Source of the DNA: Progne subis subis
Taxonomy: Eukaryota > Chordata > Aves > Passeriformes > Hirundinidae
DNA length: 64,000 nt
NCBI GenBank assembly: GCA_022316685.1
Contig: JAKJHU010000030.1
Location: forward strand, 17,940,893-18,004,892
Direction of reading: 5' to 3'
Shown here: piece after piece, positions 37,241 to 51,350 of the stretch
Numbering within the stretch: the first letter of the stretch is position 1
Layout of the letters: each line of letters begins with the position of its first letter
Program-made: the position numbers and the translations under genes
The notes under the pieces: generated by a model
The model's database searches: none
Told to the model about the DNA's origin: nothing
What the model saw: only the letters and a program-made list of their open reading frames with translations

Positions 37241-38779
37241 TATTGTTCAATATTCAGATTTGGTAGTAGCAATTATGATCCCACCCAGCTTTATTTCATC
37301 CTCTTTTAAATCTAGACTTTCAACTAAAACTCCCACTGGTTTCACTAGGAGCATTTCAGTGCCCATGTAAAGAGTAAGGATAATTTTAGAAATGAGATAA
37401 CTCCTTTCATATTACACACAGTGAACTGAAACTTAATGTAATTCAAACTGTTAATAAATTCAACCCATTTCTGAGAATACCCTTGAATCACATTTGTTTT
37501 CCCAAGACATGCAGACTAATAATTGAAATATTAAATACTACAGCATTTTTATTTAGCAAACTCAGATTCTGATAAAAGGACAAAAAAAAATTCAGAGCAA
37601 TCCCATACCTGGTGCAACTCCTCTGAGTTCTTCAGAGCTGCTCTCATCTTAACTTGGGTTTTTTTTTTAAATATCCTTTAATCAGAGGAAATTATACTCT
37701 GAGTTTCACCATTCCCAATGATATTTACCAATGAGCTGATTATCAGAATATTCGTGTTGACTTTTTGGTAGGGTAAAAGGGGTACATAGACGTAAACATC
37801 TTGCTGTATTCCAAAGAGGAAAAACAGAGCTTGGAGCTATATGAAATTAACTACCCCAAAAAACAGAGCAAAGCATGATGAGAAGTTATGGATTGCAGTT
37901 TTTTTTTCAATCATGTGTTTAATTTAGAATTTCCTACCATCTAATGCTATATGACAGCCTAGAAGGAGAAACTAAAACTGGCCTGATTCCACCCTTGTGA
38001 TGGATGTGAAACCCAAATAAATTCACAGTGTGGTGACTATAGCAGTGATACCAAATAAATTATCCCAATTATTCCTCAAGCATGGAAAAGGAGAGGAGTG
38101 GAACTGCTGCTTGCGCCTGTTCCCTGAGGCATCCTCCAGCATGGTAACATAAGCAATTAAAATAGGTAACACTCCCTTGTGGTTTCCATTTTATACATCC
38201 ATTATTCTGTGACTGACAGATATTTCTGTAAATATCTGAGGCATCCCTAAATAGCCTGAACCAAATGGACATAACGTCATATCCATCTTCTGTAAATGGG
38301 CAGTTGAAAAATAGTGAGAGATTATTTCCGGAATCATTAGTGTAGGCTCATCTTGCTTGAGGACTTAATAAAGTTTTCATGTTGCACTTCTGTCCATTCC
38401 AAAGGTCTCTTTTTAACACTCAGGAGTGCTGGGATTTGTACAGCAAGAGATGAATGGATGAATGCTGCTGACTAAAGATTTCCCCTCCTTTCTTCCCCTT
38501 GCATGGGGAACTTTTGTGACACTGAATAATTAGAGCTGATCCTTCTGTTTTCTGCTATGGATAATCTACAGTCAGTGTCCTGTCTACAACATTTGCAGGT
38601 TTCTTGGTTAGAAAATGATTGGTTGAAAAGATTTTTTGAGGTTCAGTTGTACAATACTGCTTTCATGTGGGAATGGATATCCTTGTCATCTTTTTGTCCA
38701 ACCTCCATTTTTTCAAAGGTTTGGGGTTTTTTTCATAATTCTAAGAATTTTATTTATTAATATACTCTCCATATTCTGC
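37241..38779. other. Single-copy AT-rich DNA
   Basis: No gene or repeat family was recognised. Confidence 0.5.
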
Positions 38780-38887
38780 TTTTGTTCCTGGGGGGTTGTT
38801 TTGGGGTTTTTTTGTTTGTTTGTTTGTTTGTGGTTTTTTGTTTTGTTTTGTTTTGTTTGTTTGGGGTTTTTTTGTTTTTTTTTTTTA
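38780..38887 (+). repeat. T/G-only low-complexity tract
   Basis: About 108 bases of TTTG, TTTTG and GGGG words with almost no A or C on the plus strand. Confidence 0.85.
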
Positions 38888-41309
38888 AGTTCTATTGCAG
38901 TGCAAAGTTTGCAGGACTTCATCCTGGAAACGCTTCTTTGTGTGAGAACTTTCTTAATGCTGAAGTAACTTCAGTGAACATCAACAGGTCTGTGGAAAAG
39001 AGTATGGATGGGCACAGGTGGGCAAAGCATCATCCTCTCCCTCATCACAAGTTAACAGGCATTGAATGTTTTCAGGGATGACAAACCCATTCTGTCCCTG
39101 TCTAAGAGAATAGCTGACAGATCCAGATACTCAGCTGAGTTGCTAAGAAACCTAAAGAATTTTAAAGTATGCAAGGTTACAAGGCTAATCTAAAGTTAGA
39201 TTAATACTGTGTAACATCCCCATGGCAACCAGGAGTGAACGACATGTGAGGTGAAAGCAGGGAAAATGACAGAATAATAATCAGCAATAAAACCTTGGCA
39301 GGGCTTATTGTGATTATGTTATCAATGAGTTAAAGAATGCTGCTGGCCTGCTGAAGTTCAGCGTGTCTGCTGGAAACACAGCTTCTCCTTGCTGGTCCAG
39401 AGCAAATGGTGGATGGCATTTCAAAAGTAAGGCTATACTGGCCAGTTCTGAAAGGGCCAAATGAAACAGAAGTTGACCTGAACACATGTGATGTAAAAAA
39501 ATGCTCTATTATTTAAAATAAAGAAGAAAATTTTCATATCAAATCAATTAATTGTGCCACTCCTCTCTTTAAATTTCCTGCAGCTCTGAAATGTTAGCTG
39601 TCTTGTTTCCTCTGAAGCAGAGTCTACTTAATTTTGCCAGTACTTGTACTATCTTAAGTACGCAAGCCATATCTGAAGCAGAACCTGGGTACAGAAGTCA
39701 GTTGGAAAAATCAGCTTTCTCCAGTATTGTCTTACAGCACTGGGTTTTATCTGTCCATGTCCATGCTCCCGCATAGCCAAGGGACAAGGCTCCTGCCTGA
39801 GGGGATGTTGTCTAAATACCCTGCAGACCAGTGGGACAGTGACTTCAGGCTTCATGGCCACAACCATGGTCCAGCAGCAGAGCTCACATTTTCTAGCCTC
39901 AGCCTTGTGATTCAGCCACCAGTGCATGAGACACTGCAGTGTTTCCTGAAGTGCTGAATGTCATGAGCAAAACTTTCCTGAGTGGTCAATTAATAAACTG
40001 GTAATGCCCCACTCCTGAGGTTCACTCAACTCAGAAAAGGTCTGATTTTGGGGTCTTTGAACTCAAGTTTATTTGAATGTTTTCATTGCAATGAATGGTA
40101 AATTACAGCACTTTTGAACAGACTTCTCAATGATAGATAACTGCCCTGACAATTCACCTGGTCCTTTTCAAGAGTCTTTGAGAAGACAACATTGGTAAAT
40201 CATTAGAGGATATCACTGTGCACTGCAAAAATACCGAGGTGAATATTTCTCACTCAGCCATCACCAGTCATATGCTTCTTCACTTTGGATTTATGCAAAC
40301 ACTCAATTGGGACAAGTTGATCCTCTCAGCTTGACCACCAGTGGAAGAATGTACGTGCATGAAGTTCATGAATATTCTTTGGATCAAACCAGGTAATGTT
40401 CTTTTGTATTTCACGGCTGAGTTTTATTACAGAGTGGAGATCTGAGCTCCAGGTTGCCTTCTGGTTGTTTCTCACACCCTACTTGCACAGGCCCTTCATG
40501 GAAATGTTTTCTGTTCTTCCTACCTGAGCTGTGCTACTTAGCAAGTTAAATCCTCATTTCTACTGAGATTACAAAGGAAAGCAAAACAGGCACTGTGTAA
40601 TCACCACCTCTCTGGAATTAATGAAATGCAGTTTTTGAGAGTTATGGCTACTCCTGAGCATCTGAGGCATTAAGACTCCTATTTTCTGCTTGGTAAACAA
40701 GAGTCTCACACAAACAAGCACAGCAAATGACCATTACCCAAGTTCCTGTTGCCATGTAACATTAGAATATATTAGAAATTGAGTTCTCTGATTAATTGTG
40801 GATTCTTCCAATGCAGGCAAACACACCAAACCACTTTAAACTCTCATTCAAAGTTTTACAAGATTGATCATTCATCTTAAAGCAGTGCATACAGTCAGTC
40901 AAAGAAATCACATTTCTGATTTCACCAACTCACTGTATCTCCACCAAGTGTCATAGAGGGTCCCAAACACCCGTCACAGAGCTGTGGTATAATTCTTTAC
41001 ACTGTACTAAGTTCAAAGATAATGAGATGACATTCAGGCTAGAGGTGGGGATATAGAGAATGCTCTATTTTCTGTTCTTAAAAACAAATAATGTGGCCAA
41101 CAGCTCCACATAGGGGTAGCCTTGAACACTTTTGGCAAGCTGGAACCTAAGCAAGTTTGATAAGGTTTTGCTGACTTGGTTTCATGACACTGAAAGTTTA
41201 AAAGAGCAACTGATCTGCTAATATGACAATGAATTTCTTGTTGAAGGTTACAGAGTAAGACTGAGGCATAGCAGAGATCTGAATTCAGTCTCTGGGAGTC
41301 TATAGGTGC
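38888..41309. other. Single-copy DNA
   Basis: No gene or repeat family was recognised. Confidence 0.5.
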
Positions 41310-41780
41310 CATAGAATCATAGAATCAAGTGGTTTGAGTTGGAAGGGACCTTAAAGACCATCTAGTTCCAGCCTCCTGCCATGGTCCATCCTCTAGACTA
41401 GGTTGCTCTGGGCCCCATCCAGGCTGGTCTTGAGCACTTCCAGGGATGGGGCAACCACAACTATTCTGGGCAACCTGTGCCAGTGTCTCACTACCCCCTG
41501 AGTAAAGAATTGCTTCCTAATATCTAATTTAAATCTCTCCTCTTTTAGTTTGAAACCATTACTCTTTGTCTTGTCACTATTTGCCAATGCAAAAAACCCA
41601 TTCTTTATCTTCTTCATAAGCCCCTTCTAAGTACTGAAAGGCTGCAATAGGATCTCCTCTTCTCCAAACTGAACAACCTCATCTCTCTCAGCTTCTCTTC
41701 ATAGGAGAGGTGTTCCAGCCTTCTGAGTATCCTCTTGGGCCTCCTCTGGAGTCCAACTACTCTGTCCTCCTCCTCACTGT
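41310..41780 (-). mobile_element. CR1 LINE fragment with octamer tail
   Basis: The minus-strand copy begins, as read on the plus strand, with the octamer tail (CATAGAATCATAGAATC) at 41310-41326 and continues through 3' UTR and ORF2-end wording such as 'GCTTCTCTTCATAGGAGAGG'. Its 5' end, in minus-strand sense, is near 41780. It is inactive. Confidence 0.93.
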
Positions 41781-44700
41781 ATTGTTTCCTCTTCAATCCA
41801 ATGGCAGTGATATAACTTCTGTCCATTGGGAAAGCTGTTCTTTCTGACAGATGAACTTTTCACTGGCTCTGACTGACCTGGAGCTTCATTGAGACAAGAG
41901 AAAAAAACAAATCGTGAAAATATTGAGTTCATCTCAAACATCAAAGATGTCAGTAAAAGTCCTTCAGCGAGTTTCAGTGAGCTATGGATCAAGTCCACAA
42001 TATTTAAGCAATAAAACTCTGTGACATTCACATTAGATAGTCAATGGTCCTTGATGCCTCATGTGGAAATCCTCTTAACATCATCAAATTAATCTATTCC
42101 ATGATGACAGTCAAATGTTTGTTATAACTAGAGAATCAAGGACTCATGAATTTTTAATGCTTCAGTCTTAAATGTTTTCTATGAAAATGTTTATATTTTC
42201 TATGTTTTAGTCTACATTTCCTATGCCTTCAATGTAATTAATTTAATATAATACTAATGCTGAGCATTAAAAATGCTTAGAGAAAAAAAATCAGCCATGA
42301 ACTCATCAATGAGAGGGGAAAAATCACTCATGAATTCTTTAGTGAAAGTAAAAAGCATTAAAAATATTTGGATCAGGTTATTCAAAAAGACCCAATTTTA
42401 ATGTAATTGAGTAATTATGCTATGTTAAGTAAATAACAATTGACTTGAAAAGTGGCTAATTAAGCTTGCTGATTATAAATTTAAATTAAGAGAAGTTTAC
42501 ATTATAATATTTCTGGATAATTCCATTAATATTTCAAGACTTGGAGGAAAAAATGAAAAACAAAACAAAAACCTAAACCATAATTGAACTTGATTTGAAG
42601 TGTTAGGAAATAATCCAATGACTTCTGCAAGTTTTCAGATAAATCTTGCTGTTCCAGGCTAGAATCCTCTATGGTGCATACTAAAGGCTAATAAATTAGT
42701 GATTTACTACCCTTTATGAATCAGCTTTAAATTTTGGTGGAAGACTAGGATGCTATTTTAAAAAGTTAGCTTTAAAGTATTTCCAATCTGGAAGCTTCAT
42801 TGCCTGAAGATTTAATATGTGATGCACAGAGCTGGTTATTGGGTGAAGAAACAACCTATTTCAGGTTTTTGAGGACTCTTATCAATATATTTCCAGCCCT
42901 TAGCTGGATCCAAACATTTTAAGCTGGCAATGATTTTCTAAATTAAAAAAAAACATAATTATTTAAATCTAATTTATTTTCTAAAAAAAAAGTTTTTAAT
43001 ATTTTTTCCGTTTTCAAACATTTTCTTTCAATATATTAATTTGCCCAGCATAACCACAAGCCATTATCAGGAGAGACGTCATTCCACAGTGCGGCAATGT
43101 CCTCTTCTTTTGCCTTTTCAAGAGATTTTACAGATTTATTGTCTACCCATCATTCAGTTTCCAGTGAACTTTACAGTATCTGGGTTTAAGGATTATTTTA
43201 CTTCCCATTTTTAAAGCATTTTCTTCTTAATTTGGAAGCTGCTGCTGCCATGGGCCATTCTTTCATTCAGCTGCATATCCCAAGTCTGAAATTTATCCTA
43301 GCATCTGTTCCTTGAAACTTGAGCAGATGGAAGAGTCCAGGAGGGACTACTTGTGCCAGCATAAGGTAGCTTTGTCTTTCTGTGGTAAATGTTCTCCAAG
43401 AGTAAAACTGAACCCCTGACAAACTTGTCAGGAAACCTGAAGTAGTTAAGGGAAGGGATCTGTAAGCATATACGTTAGTATGTATGTCTTTGGGGGGAAA
43501 AAAAAAAAAAAAGTTTATATTAGCTAAACTACAAAGCAACTAAATTTTCAAATGCTTTTATGGCCATATTGAGTAATTTTCCTTTAACTATCTTGTGATT
43601 GTCCATATGATCACCTTAAGTTTGTGTTAGGTGCCCTTAGACTGCTCCTGAGCAAGAGACAAGTAGAAAACATAAATGCTTTCTCAGGAAAATTCAATTA
43701 AAATATGCAGTGACCCTATAAATATAAGAATAAAAGGACAATCCAGTGAAAACATATACAAGGACACTGGATACCCTGTAGGATGGAGAGAAAAGAAATT
43801 TTCAATATTTCGTCAATCTCTTTGGTCCTTCTTGCAAAGCAAAGTAGTGACCCTGGAACCCCCAGAAAAGGATACACCTTCTTTGCACCAGACATTTGGG
43901 TGCTGAATTGTGTCTTCTATTGCATGGTGTCTTCTGAAGGTCCCTTCAGGATGGCTTAACCTCATACCACTTAAAATGTGGTTCTGTGCTTTTTTAATTC
44001 ATTCTGTGGTGCCTGGGACCCAATCAGAACTCCTCAGTCATTGAGAGAGGCCTGGCTGCTGAGATGAGCAGAATAAGGGACATCAGTTTTGATGAAAGCA
44101 GTGCTTGAGGATGAGCAGCTTTAGCTACATGTTATTACATTTCAGCTATTCAAATTTCCTATGTTTCTTTTGGAAGGAGTGCAGCATTAGCCTTCACACG
44201 GAGGCTAACTCTGAATCCTGGGAATGAAAGGCTTGGTAAGAGTGATTTGTCTAAGTGATGAGGACATAGTCACTTTAACACCTCTCAAGAGTACATTTCT
44301 TTTAATGGTTATTTTTTAAATTGTGCACATGGAAAAACAACATTGATTTAATGTCATGCACAATATAGCATAAGAATATATCAACAAACATCTTCTGTAA
44401 AACACAATATCTCTACTTTCTGACTGAACCATTGACAATACTATTCAATTCAGGATTTAATTCCCCCCATTATGTACTCCTTGTACTTCTTGACTCCTTA
44501 TCATCTCATCTTTACAGTTTTCACTGATTAATTCTGTTCTTGTTTTGTAGTGAAATAAGCATAATGTCAACTTTTTATTGACTGATAAGCCTTCCATCTC
44601 TCCTTGACTCTCCCCATGGAGGACATTGCCCAAGAGGAACTCCTGGAGATGCAGAGTCCTCCTCTAACAAAGTAAGTGATTGAACATGCTGGGTTACCCT

Positions 44701-46009
44701 TCTAAAGCTTAGGAATCCTAAAGTCATATGTGTAGTAGCAATTCCATTTGACATCCTGAATCTGTAATCCATCAATGCTGACAGATCGTTAAATGGTTTT
44801 GTAAATTAAATTTCATTTGAGTACATTTTGGCTCACATAAGTCTCTGTGACAGAAGTGACCAGCAATTTTTAAAAATAATATGAATTTACTTATTTTGAT
44901 CAGAAAGAGTCCAACGACTTAGGATGTTCTGGAAAATAGAAAAGGGAAATGTTGTTTATATTATTAAAGAACTAAAAAATATCCTAGTCCAATTAACAGG
45001 ATTTTGCTATTAAAATAATAACTTATTCAGAGACACTTTGCATTCCTAGTTGAGCAATTAGACCAGGCTTCTGGAAGCCGTGCTTTAATTCAGCTGTTGT
45101 GTTGACTTGCCTTGGGAATTCAAAATAATCATCAACTTTTATGTGTAGACAAAAGAAGATTAAAAAGTTTGGTAGAAACACAATGATTTTTCCATACTTC
45201 TGCTTTGGTGAGTACCAAAGAGAAATCTTACGTTCTTATTTTCTGACATTGAGATAATCACATGCCATTTTCTGCCTGGATTTGTCCAGCTCTCTGCGTT
45301 TATTCAAGCTATGTTAATTTCATCCTTGTTAAAACGTGACATATATGAGTAGCTTTAAGAAAACAAGGTATTTCCCTTACACTCTGAATAATGAAAGATT
45401 TTCTGCCCGCTGAATTTCATTAATTTTAGCACTGTAAAATCATGTTATTTTAATTTTTTCTAAACAACACTTCAATTTTATTTTTAAACTTCTTCATCCA
45501 AGGAAATTTTTTAAAGAAACCATATTCTTCCAGTTTTCATCTAATATGAAAACACTATTCCTATCCCATCTTCCACTTACAAACCTTCTAGTTCTGTTAT
45601 CCTTGGACAGAGGATAATATACCTTTTATGGTCATCCACATAAGGAAAGACAAAAATAATTTTTCGCATGGACCCACATGGAGGAAAAATCTTCAGTAAC
45701 AGGAACAATTTTTGCTTGACTTCAACAGCGCTTAAAACAATGTGAGATGAATCCCACCATGGCTTTTTTCATTCAGCCATTGCAGTACAACATGATCAGC
45801 CATCTCAGATTTACCAAACAAAAGTTATGCCTGTAGTAACCTGGTCACCCTCCACAACAAAATTTTGTCTTCTTTTGACATGGGGAGAGCAAGTGGCTAT
45901 TTTACCAAGGACAGCAAAGCATTCCACATCAATTCCCATAGTCCTCTTCTAGACAAACTGGCAAGACACAGGCATGAGATGGTCTGTTTTGTGGGCAGGA
46001 AAATTCTAA
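41781..46009. other. Long single-copy AT-rich stretch
   Basis: More than 4 kb with no recognised repeat or gene. An A-rich run lies at 43497-43512. Confidence 0.55.
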
Positions 46010-46768
46010 TAATGGTGGGGAGCAATGTTTTTACTCAGGCTGGCAGCCTGTCACAAGTGGGGCCCCCAGGGATTGATACTGTGCTCCACACTTCACAATG
46101 CCTTCCCAAATGATCTGCATGGTAGCATTGAAAGTGCTCTCATCAAGAGTTCTGATGACACCAAGCTGGGTGTTAGGAGGATACATCAGGAGGAAGAGAT
46201 CTCACAGAGAGGCCTGGAAAGGCTGGAAGAGTGTGTTAGGGAAAACTGTATGAAGTTTAACAAAGACACGTGCAGATTCCTGTCCTTGGGATGACATAAC
46301 CAAAGAGACGTTACAGGCTGGGCTCTGTGTGGATGGGGAGCAACCCTGCTGAAAGGGGCCCTGGGGCTTGGTGGACAAGAGGCTGAGCATGTGTCAGCAG
46401 CGGAGCTGCTGAAGTAATGAAGGTAAATTAAGGAAAATTAAAGTAAATTAAAGTAAATTAAAGTAAATTAAGATAAATGGATCCTGGGCTGCATCCACAG
46501 GGATAAAGATGTACTTTTCAGGCCTGGAGTACATTGCCCACCTCTTGTCCCCACAATTGATGGGCATGGACAGACTGGAGAACATCCAAAGGCAGGCCAT
46601 GAAGATGATCAAAGGGCTGGAGACCCTCCTCTGTGAGGAAAGACTGATGGACTCTTCTTTTAACTTTGAGAAGAGCTGGCTCAGGGATGACATCATCACA
46701 GTATTCCAGTACTTAAAAGGGCACCTAGGAAAAGGGTGAAGGCTCTGTGTTCATAGGGAGTCACAAGG
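46010..46768 (+). mobile_element. CR1 LINE, reverse-transcriptase region, 5' part of split copy
   Basis: The plus-strand translation holds the catalytic neighbourhood of CR1 reverse transcriptase: 'KSSDDTKLG' at about 46145-46170 (family KFADDTKLG, both active-site Asp kept) and 'MKFNKDTCRFLSLG'. The ORF2 end and 3' UTR follow up to 46768. A decamer repeat interrupts it at 46420-46475, and a 671-bp LTR splits it at 46769. After removal of the LTR the CR1 text continues at 47440. Confidence 0.92.
46420..46475. repeat. Decamer tandem repeat inside CR1
   Basis: Four to five copies of AAGTAAATTA lie within CR1 coding sequence where the family has none. This is a local slippage expansion after insertion. 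Confidence 0.88.
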
Positions 46769-47439
46769 TGTGTCTGGTTTTGTCCCCACTCCGGGAGGGA
46801 GATGACCTCTGGCTACCTCGGTCAACACAGACACAGATGTTTCCAGTTCGTTTCGGCTTCTCGGCTTAGCAGCTGGCCCGTAATGTCGAGACAGTCAACA
46901 GCAGCAGAAGAGAAAAGGCTGGCTCTCAGCTTAGCAGGTTAAAAGATGTTTATTAGCTCCAGAGTTGAGAAGCAGAGAGCTCCGAGCTCAGAGGCGAGCG
47001 GTGAGAGCAGAGCGGCTGAGAGGCTGAGGCTGAGAGACTTTGAATCTCCCTCCTCCACCTTATAAGCGGGGGAGGGGTTCCAGGGAGGATCCAACAAGAC
47101 AACAAATCAGGGGATCCAGGGGGTAACAAGGTGTGCCCACCCCCAAGCCTCGGACCAACCACCTCCAGAGGAAAAGAATTCCCCCAGGCTACCTATCACC
47201 CGAAGCCCTCTCCCTGAGGTTTCGCAATCTGGGAGGGACCCCTGGAGTGATAGACAGGCTGCCCCAGAGTGAGGGGGGCAGAGGGGATGTTACATGCCAT
47301 GTGAGGGGTGGGATGATTGACACAAAACACCTTATTATACAGATGACACAAAAGGGATACAAAATTGGGGATACAGTGAAATGAACCATAACATAAACTT
47401 ATTACAAAAACCTAATAAAACAGGTCTGCACCACAACCA
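46769..47439 (-). mobile_element. Solo LTR (minus strand) inside a CR1, 5-bp target duplication
   Basis: A 671-bp element runs from TGTGTCTGG to CACAACCA and is flanked by CAAGG at 46764-46768 and 47440-47444. On the minus strand a CTTATAAG TATA box lies at 47059-47066 and an AATAAA at 46949-46954, with a CpG- and pyrimidine-rich leader between them, which fixes the orientation. Removal restores a continuous CR1 3' UTR, so the limits are supported by both the duplication and the host element. No viral genes are present. It is the clearest LTR in the window. Confidence 0.9.
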
Positions 47440-47697
47440 CAAGGAGAGGACAAGGAGCAATGGGGACAAGTGGCACAAAGAGAGGTTTAATCTCAACATA
47501 GGAAGTGAACATTTTACAGTGAGAACAATCAGTCATTGGAACAACCTCCCCAGGAGTGTGGCTGAGTTCATATCACTGGTGGTTTTCAAGATGTGACTGA
47601 ATGGTGTGCTAGATGATCTCACCTAGGCTCCCTTTCCCATGGAAGATTGGATCAGGCGATCTTTCAAGGTCTCTTCCTACCTGGGCTATTTTATTAT
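47440..47697 (+). mobile_element. CR1 LINE 3' UTR, 3' part of split copy
   Basis: This continues the element at 46010-46768: 'GAGAGGACAAGGAGCAATGG', then 'CAGTGAGAACAATCAGTCAT', then a decayed 3' end near 47697 without a clear octamer. Confidence 0.9.
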
Positions 47698-48290
47698 TGT
47701 TTCACGTGGCTTTGCCTCAATCACTCACAGGAGTGATTTAAAATGAAATTCTGACCTACAGTTGTAGAATATAAGCATACCCAGCATGCCCATCTCAGCT
47801 GATGATAAACAGTAAGATACCACACCTGGACCTTAAAAGAAAATCTTGCAGCTGTAGGACAAATCTAGGTATCCTTATGAATTTTACCAGACCATTTTTC
47901 TAAAAGAATCCAATGGCTGCTTTCTTGAGTTATTTTACTCAGTAGAAATAAGGACTAAAATGAAAATTCTGAAGATAAATAAAGATATTTTGTAATAAAA
48001 GTATCAAACCTCCCTAACCATTCCACATCTGAACAGGTTCTATAGTGCTCATACTAACAGAAAACAAGCAGAGATAACTGAAAAACAGATGAAGCAATTG
48101 AAAAAGCATACTTACAGTAATTTTCCCACAGAATTTTAATGTAAGAAAGAATCTTATCTATGTACAGAACTGCCAGCACATAGAAGCATGGGCAACAAAC
48201 TCCATTTTGTGCTCCAGATGGCTTCTGCAATCTTTACTATATGAAGCATCATATTGTCCTGTGTCACTGAATCTCCAGGGTACCAAACCT
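47698..48290. other. Single-copy AT-rich DNA
   Basis: No gene or repeat family was recognised. Confidence 0.5.
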
Positions 48291-48430
48291 GGTGGTGTTG
48301 TGGGTTTTGGGTGTTGTTTTTTTTGTTTGGTTGGTTGGTTTTTGGGGTTTTTTGTTTGTTTTTTGTTTGTTTGTTTGTTTTTGTGGTGTTTTGGTTTTTT
48401 GGTTTTTTTTTTGTTTTGTTTTGTTTTTTA
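48291..48430 (+). repeat. T/G-only low-complexity tract
   Basis: About 140 bases of GGTT, GTTT and TTTTGG words with no C and almost no A on the plus strand. Confidence 0.87.
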
Positions 48431-51077
48431 ATATATAACTGAGAACATTTTCTCCCCTCCATTTAACTCATGGAAAAAATTCTTGAACCAGGAGCTCTGT
48501 GAAGCTGAATTAATTTGTGTCTGTGGAGCACTGTGAAACACTGTGGGGAGACATCTCTTAAAATTGCAAAATACTTTTGCTGTTACAGTCAAATTCTCAG
48601 TGGAGTGACATGAAAAGAATGTTAAGTGTGAACAAATGTGCAGTTTGTGAATGGTGCAGACATTTACTGGCTGTGGTGAGCAAGTGCTGGTGTCTATCTC
48701 ATCCACTCAGCTACAGAAACAGTCACTCAGCACTAATTGCAGGTTTTCTCCTTGGCAAACAGGTGTGCTGAGCCCTTCTTAAAATTCAGGAAAGAAGGTG
48801 GCATGCAAAGAGAATTTATTTCTTTGGTGCTGACATTTTGCTGTGCTGGATCTCACAGTGTAATGACATACTGTGAAGTGATTAAGTGAAAATTAGCATG
48901 TGTGCTTCTCTTCTTCCATTTTTGTGCTTTGAATAAACATAGTTTCATGATTTTGCTTATTTCTGTGGGTCATTTTTTTTCCTGAAGATTTGAAGAAAAC
49001 TGCTGCAAGATTTTCTTGGCCTAATGGGCTTTGGTCAGGATTTTTAGCACAAGGTCAGGTACAGCATTGGTTGTAGAGCTCAGTGTCTGCCTCCAGAGCT
49101 AGGGTGGGATTTGTGTCCAGGTAACTCTTGGTCATTCTTTTTTTTTTTTTTTAAAAAAAAAAAAACACACACACAAAAAAAAAAAAAAAAAACCAAGAAA
49201 ATATGCAAAAAGAAAAACCTGGTACTGAGATTAGTTAACAGTGAGCAAGACCAAGACACCAGTATCTCACCTTCCAACCAGAATACTTTAGACATTAGGG
49301 GTGTAAAACATTTCAGGATACTCAACCCAGAGTACTTTTGTTCATAAAGAGATTGGTAGGTATCAAGTATCTGATTTCCCTGATGTGATGATAACCCCTA
49401 TGAGATGTGACTCTACAGGGCACTGGGAAATCCCAGGGTTATAAGGCTGCACTCAGGGCAGTTCTGGCCTGACCAGCAAGGAGGTGATAAAAGTACAGGA
49501 GCCCCTCTGTCCACAGCCCTTTGTGTTCACAAGGTAAAGGCTCATACCAATCCTCTTTGGTACCAGTGACCACAATTGTATGGTCCCCATGGACCAGGAG
49601 CACAACAGCCGGTGACATCCCTTCACAGGGTTCATATAAAATAACTGAGAAAAGCAATTTTATTGTAATTTGGATCAACTACCTTATGTAGAGCTCTGCA
49701 CTGTTATGGTTTTATGAGTGAAAAACGTGATCTGTAAAGATCTGTAAACACTCTTACATGATATGTAAACATTCCCACCTTTATTAAAAGAAGAAATGAG
49801 GCTAAGTTTTTCCCTTTAATCAAATCTGTGTTATTTATCTTACCCTCTTTGGCTGGACATTTTCCTAAAACACAATAGGGTAAGGTCATCTTTCACAGAT
49901 TCTGTAAGTGGGCTGGGAGCTGCCACTGAACTAATGACTAATTTTCTCTAGCTGTAGAACATAGACAGGAACAGCAGGTGTTTATTTTTCTTTTCCTCCT
50001 TCTGATGTATCATTTAGGAAGGAGTATGTGTAGAAATAATGAGAAAATAATGAAAAGATAAATTCTTTGGACATGACAAGTCTATCTTGTGACAAGCTGG
50101 TGAAGAGTAATATAAGCATCAAAACTTTCAGAATAACCAAAGTTTACAAAACAGTTAAAAAGAGACAAAGATTTTGTTTCACAGTCCTTAACTACAGTAA
50201 ATATCATCATCCAACACATCCCAAAATGATTCTACCATTTGCCTTACAACTGAGAAAAAATGGCAGGAATCCTAGATGAGAGAGGCAATAAAAGAAAGGA
50301 AAGCACAAAGGATTGACTCATGCAAGATGGCACAGGAAATCTGGCAGAGATGCTCTGGAGTTCCCAAGTTCTATCCTGTTCACATCAGAGCAGAAATGTT
50401 AGACAACCAAGCAGGGTACCACACAGTCCTGTTTGGAAATGTTCTGGTAATGTTCAACTTTTCATTATTGTAAAATTACCATTTGCTGCAACTTTTTATA
50501 TGACTACAAGAGTTTGCCTGAATTTTGACCAGAAGAGGTTCTTTAGAAACAAGACAGAAATTCTAGTCAGAGTCTCACAATGTCTTTAGGTATGAGGAAA
50601 TCAGACCAAATAGCTAATTCAATCAATATTCCACTACTATTTAGGGTGAGACAGCTGTAACAAGAGAGTGTAGGACAGCCTGGTAAGGTGTTTGGTGTGA
50701 GTGTAGATTTTCATATCACCGATTCTTGCATTTAGCCACCAGCTAGACACCCACTTGAAGGGCTGTTGTTGTTGGTTGCTGTAGCTGATCAGTTAGTTGG
50801 ACTTTTTAATTGCTTAACTTAACACTGTTCTTTAAATGAGAAAAAAAAAAAAAAATGTCATGCTGAAATAGCATAGAACATTCATATTTTCAACTCTAAA
50901 ACAGTATTTCTCCAGGCACAGATAGCTGTATCCTACATTTCTTCCCAGGTTTAGTGTTAACAATGTGCTTAAAATCCTACCAGAAAATACTTTTATTAGG
51001 GACAAAAACTGTGCATGGATTTACAAGTTCAGCTTCCTGCATCTTGCTATCAAGCCCTGTAGAACACAGTAAAAATG
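48431..51077. other. Single-copy DNA with a T-run/A-run pair
   Basis: No gene was recognised. At 49138-49192 a T15 run is followed directly by A runs with an embedded (CA)5, so the segment is partly self-complementary. Confidence 0.5.
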
Positions 51078-51350
51078 TCATGGAATCATGGGATTGTGGA
51101 ATGGTTTGACTTGGAAAGGACCTTAAGGACCATCTAATCCAACCCCTCTGGCATGGGCAGGGACACCTTCCACTAGACCTGGCTGCTCAAAGCCCCATCC
51201 AACCCTGCGTTAAACAGGGATGGGGCATCCACAGCTTCTCTGGGCAACCACTGCTAGTGCCTCACCACCTTCACAGAAAAGAATTTCTTCCCAATATCCA
51301 ATTTAAACCCACCCTCCTGCACTTTGAAGCCATTACCCCTTGTCCTACCA
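51078..51350 (-). mobile_element. CR1 LINE 3' end
   Basis: Minus-strand CR1 3' UTR with wording such as the complement of 'CTGGCATGGGCAGGGACACC'. Its plus-strand start is a mutated octamer tail (CATGGAATCATGGGATT). A small duplication of CAGCTCACTTCA lies at its 5' border (51346-51375). Confidence 0.92.
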
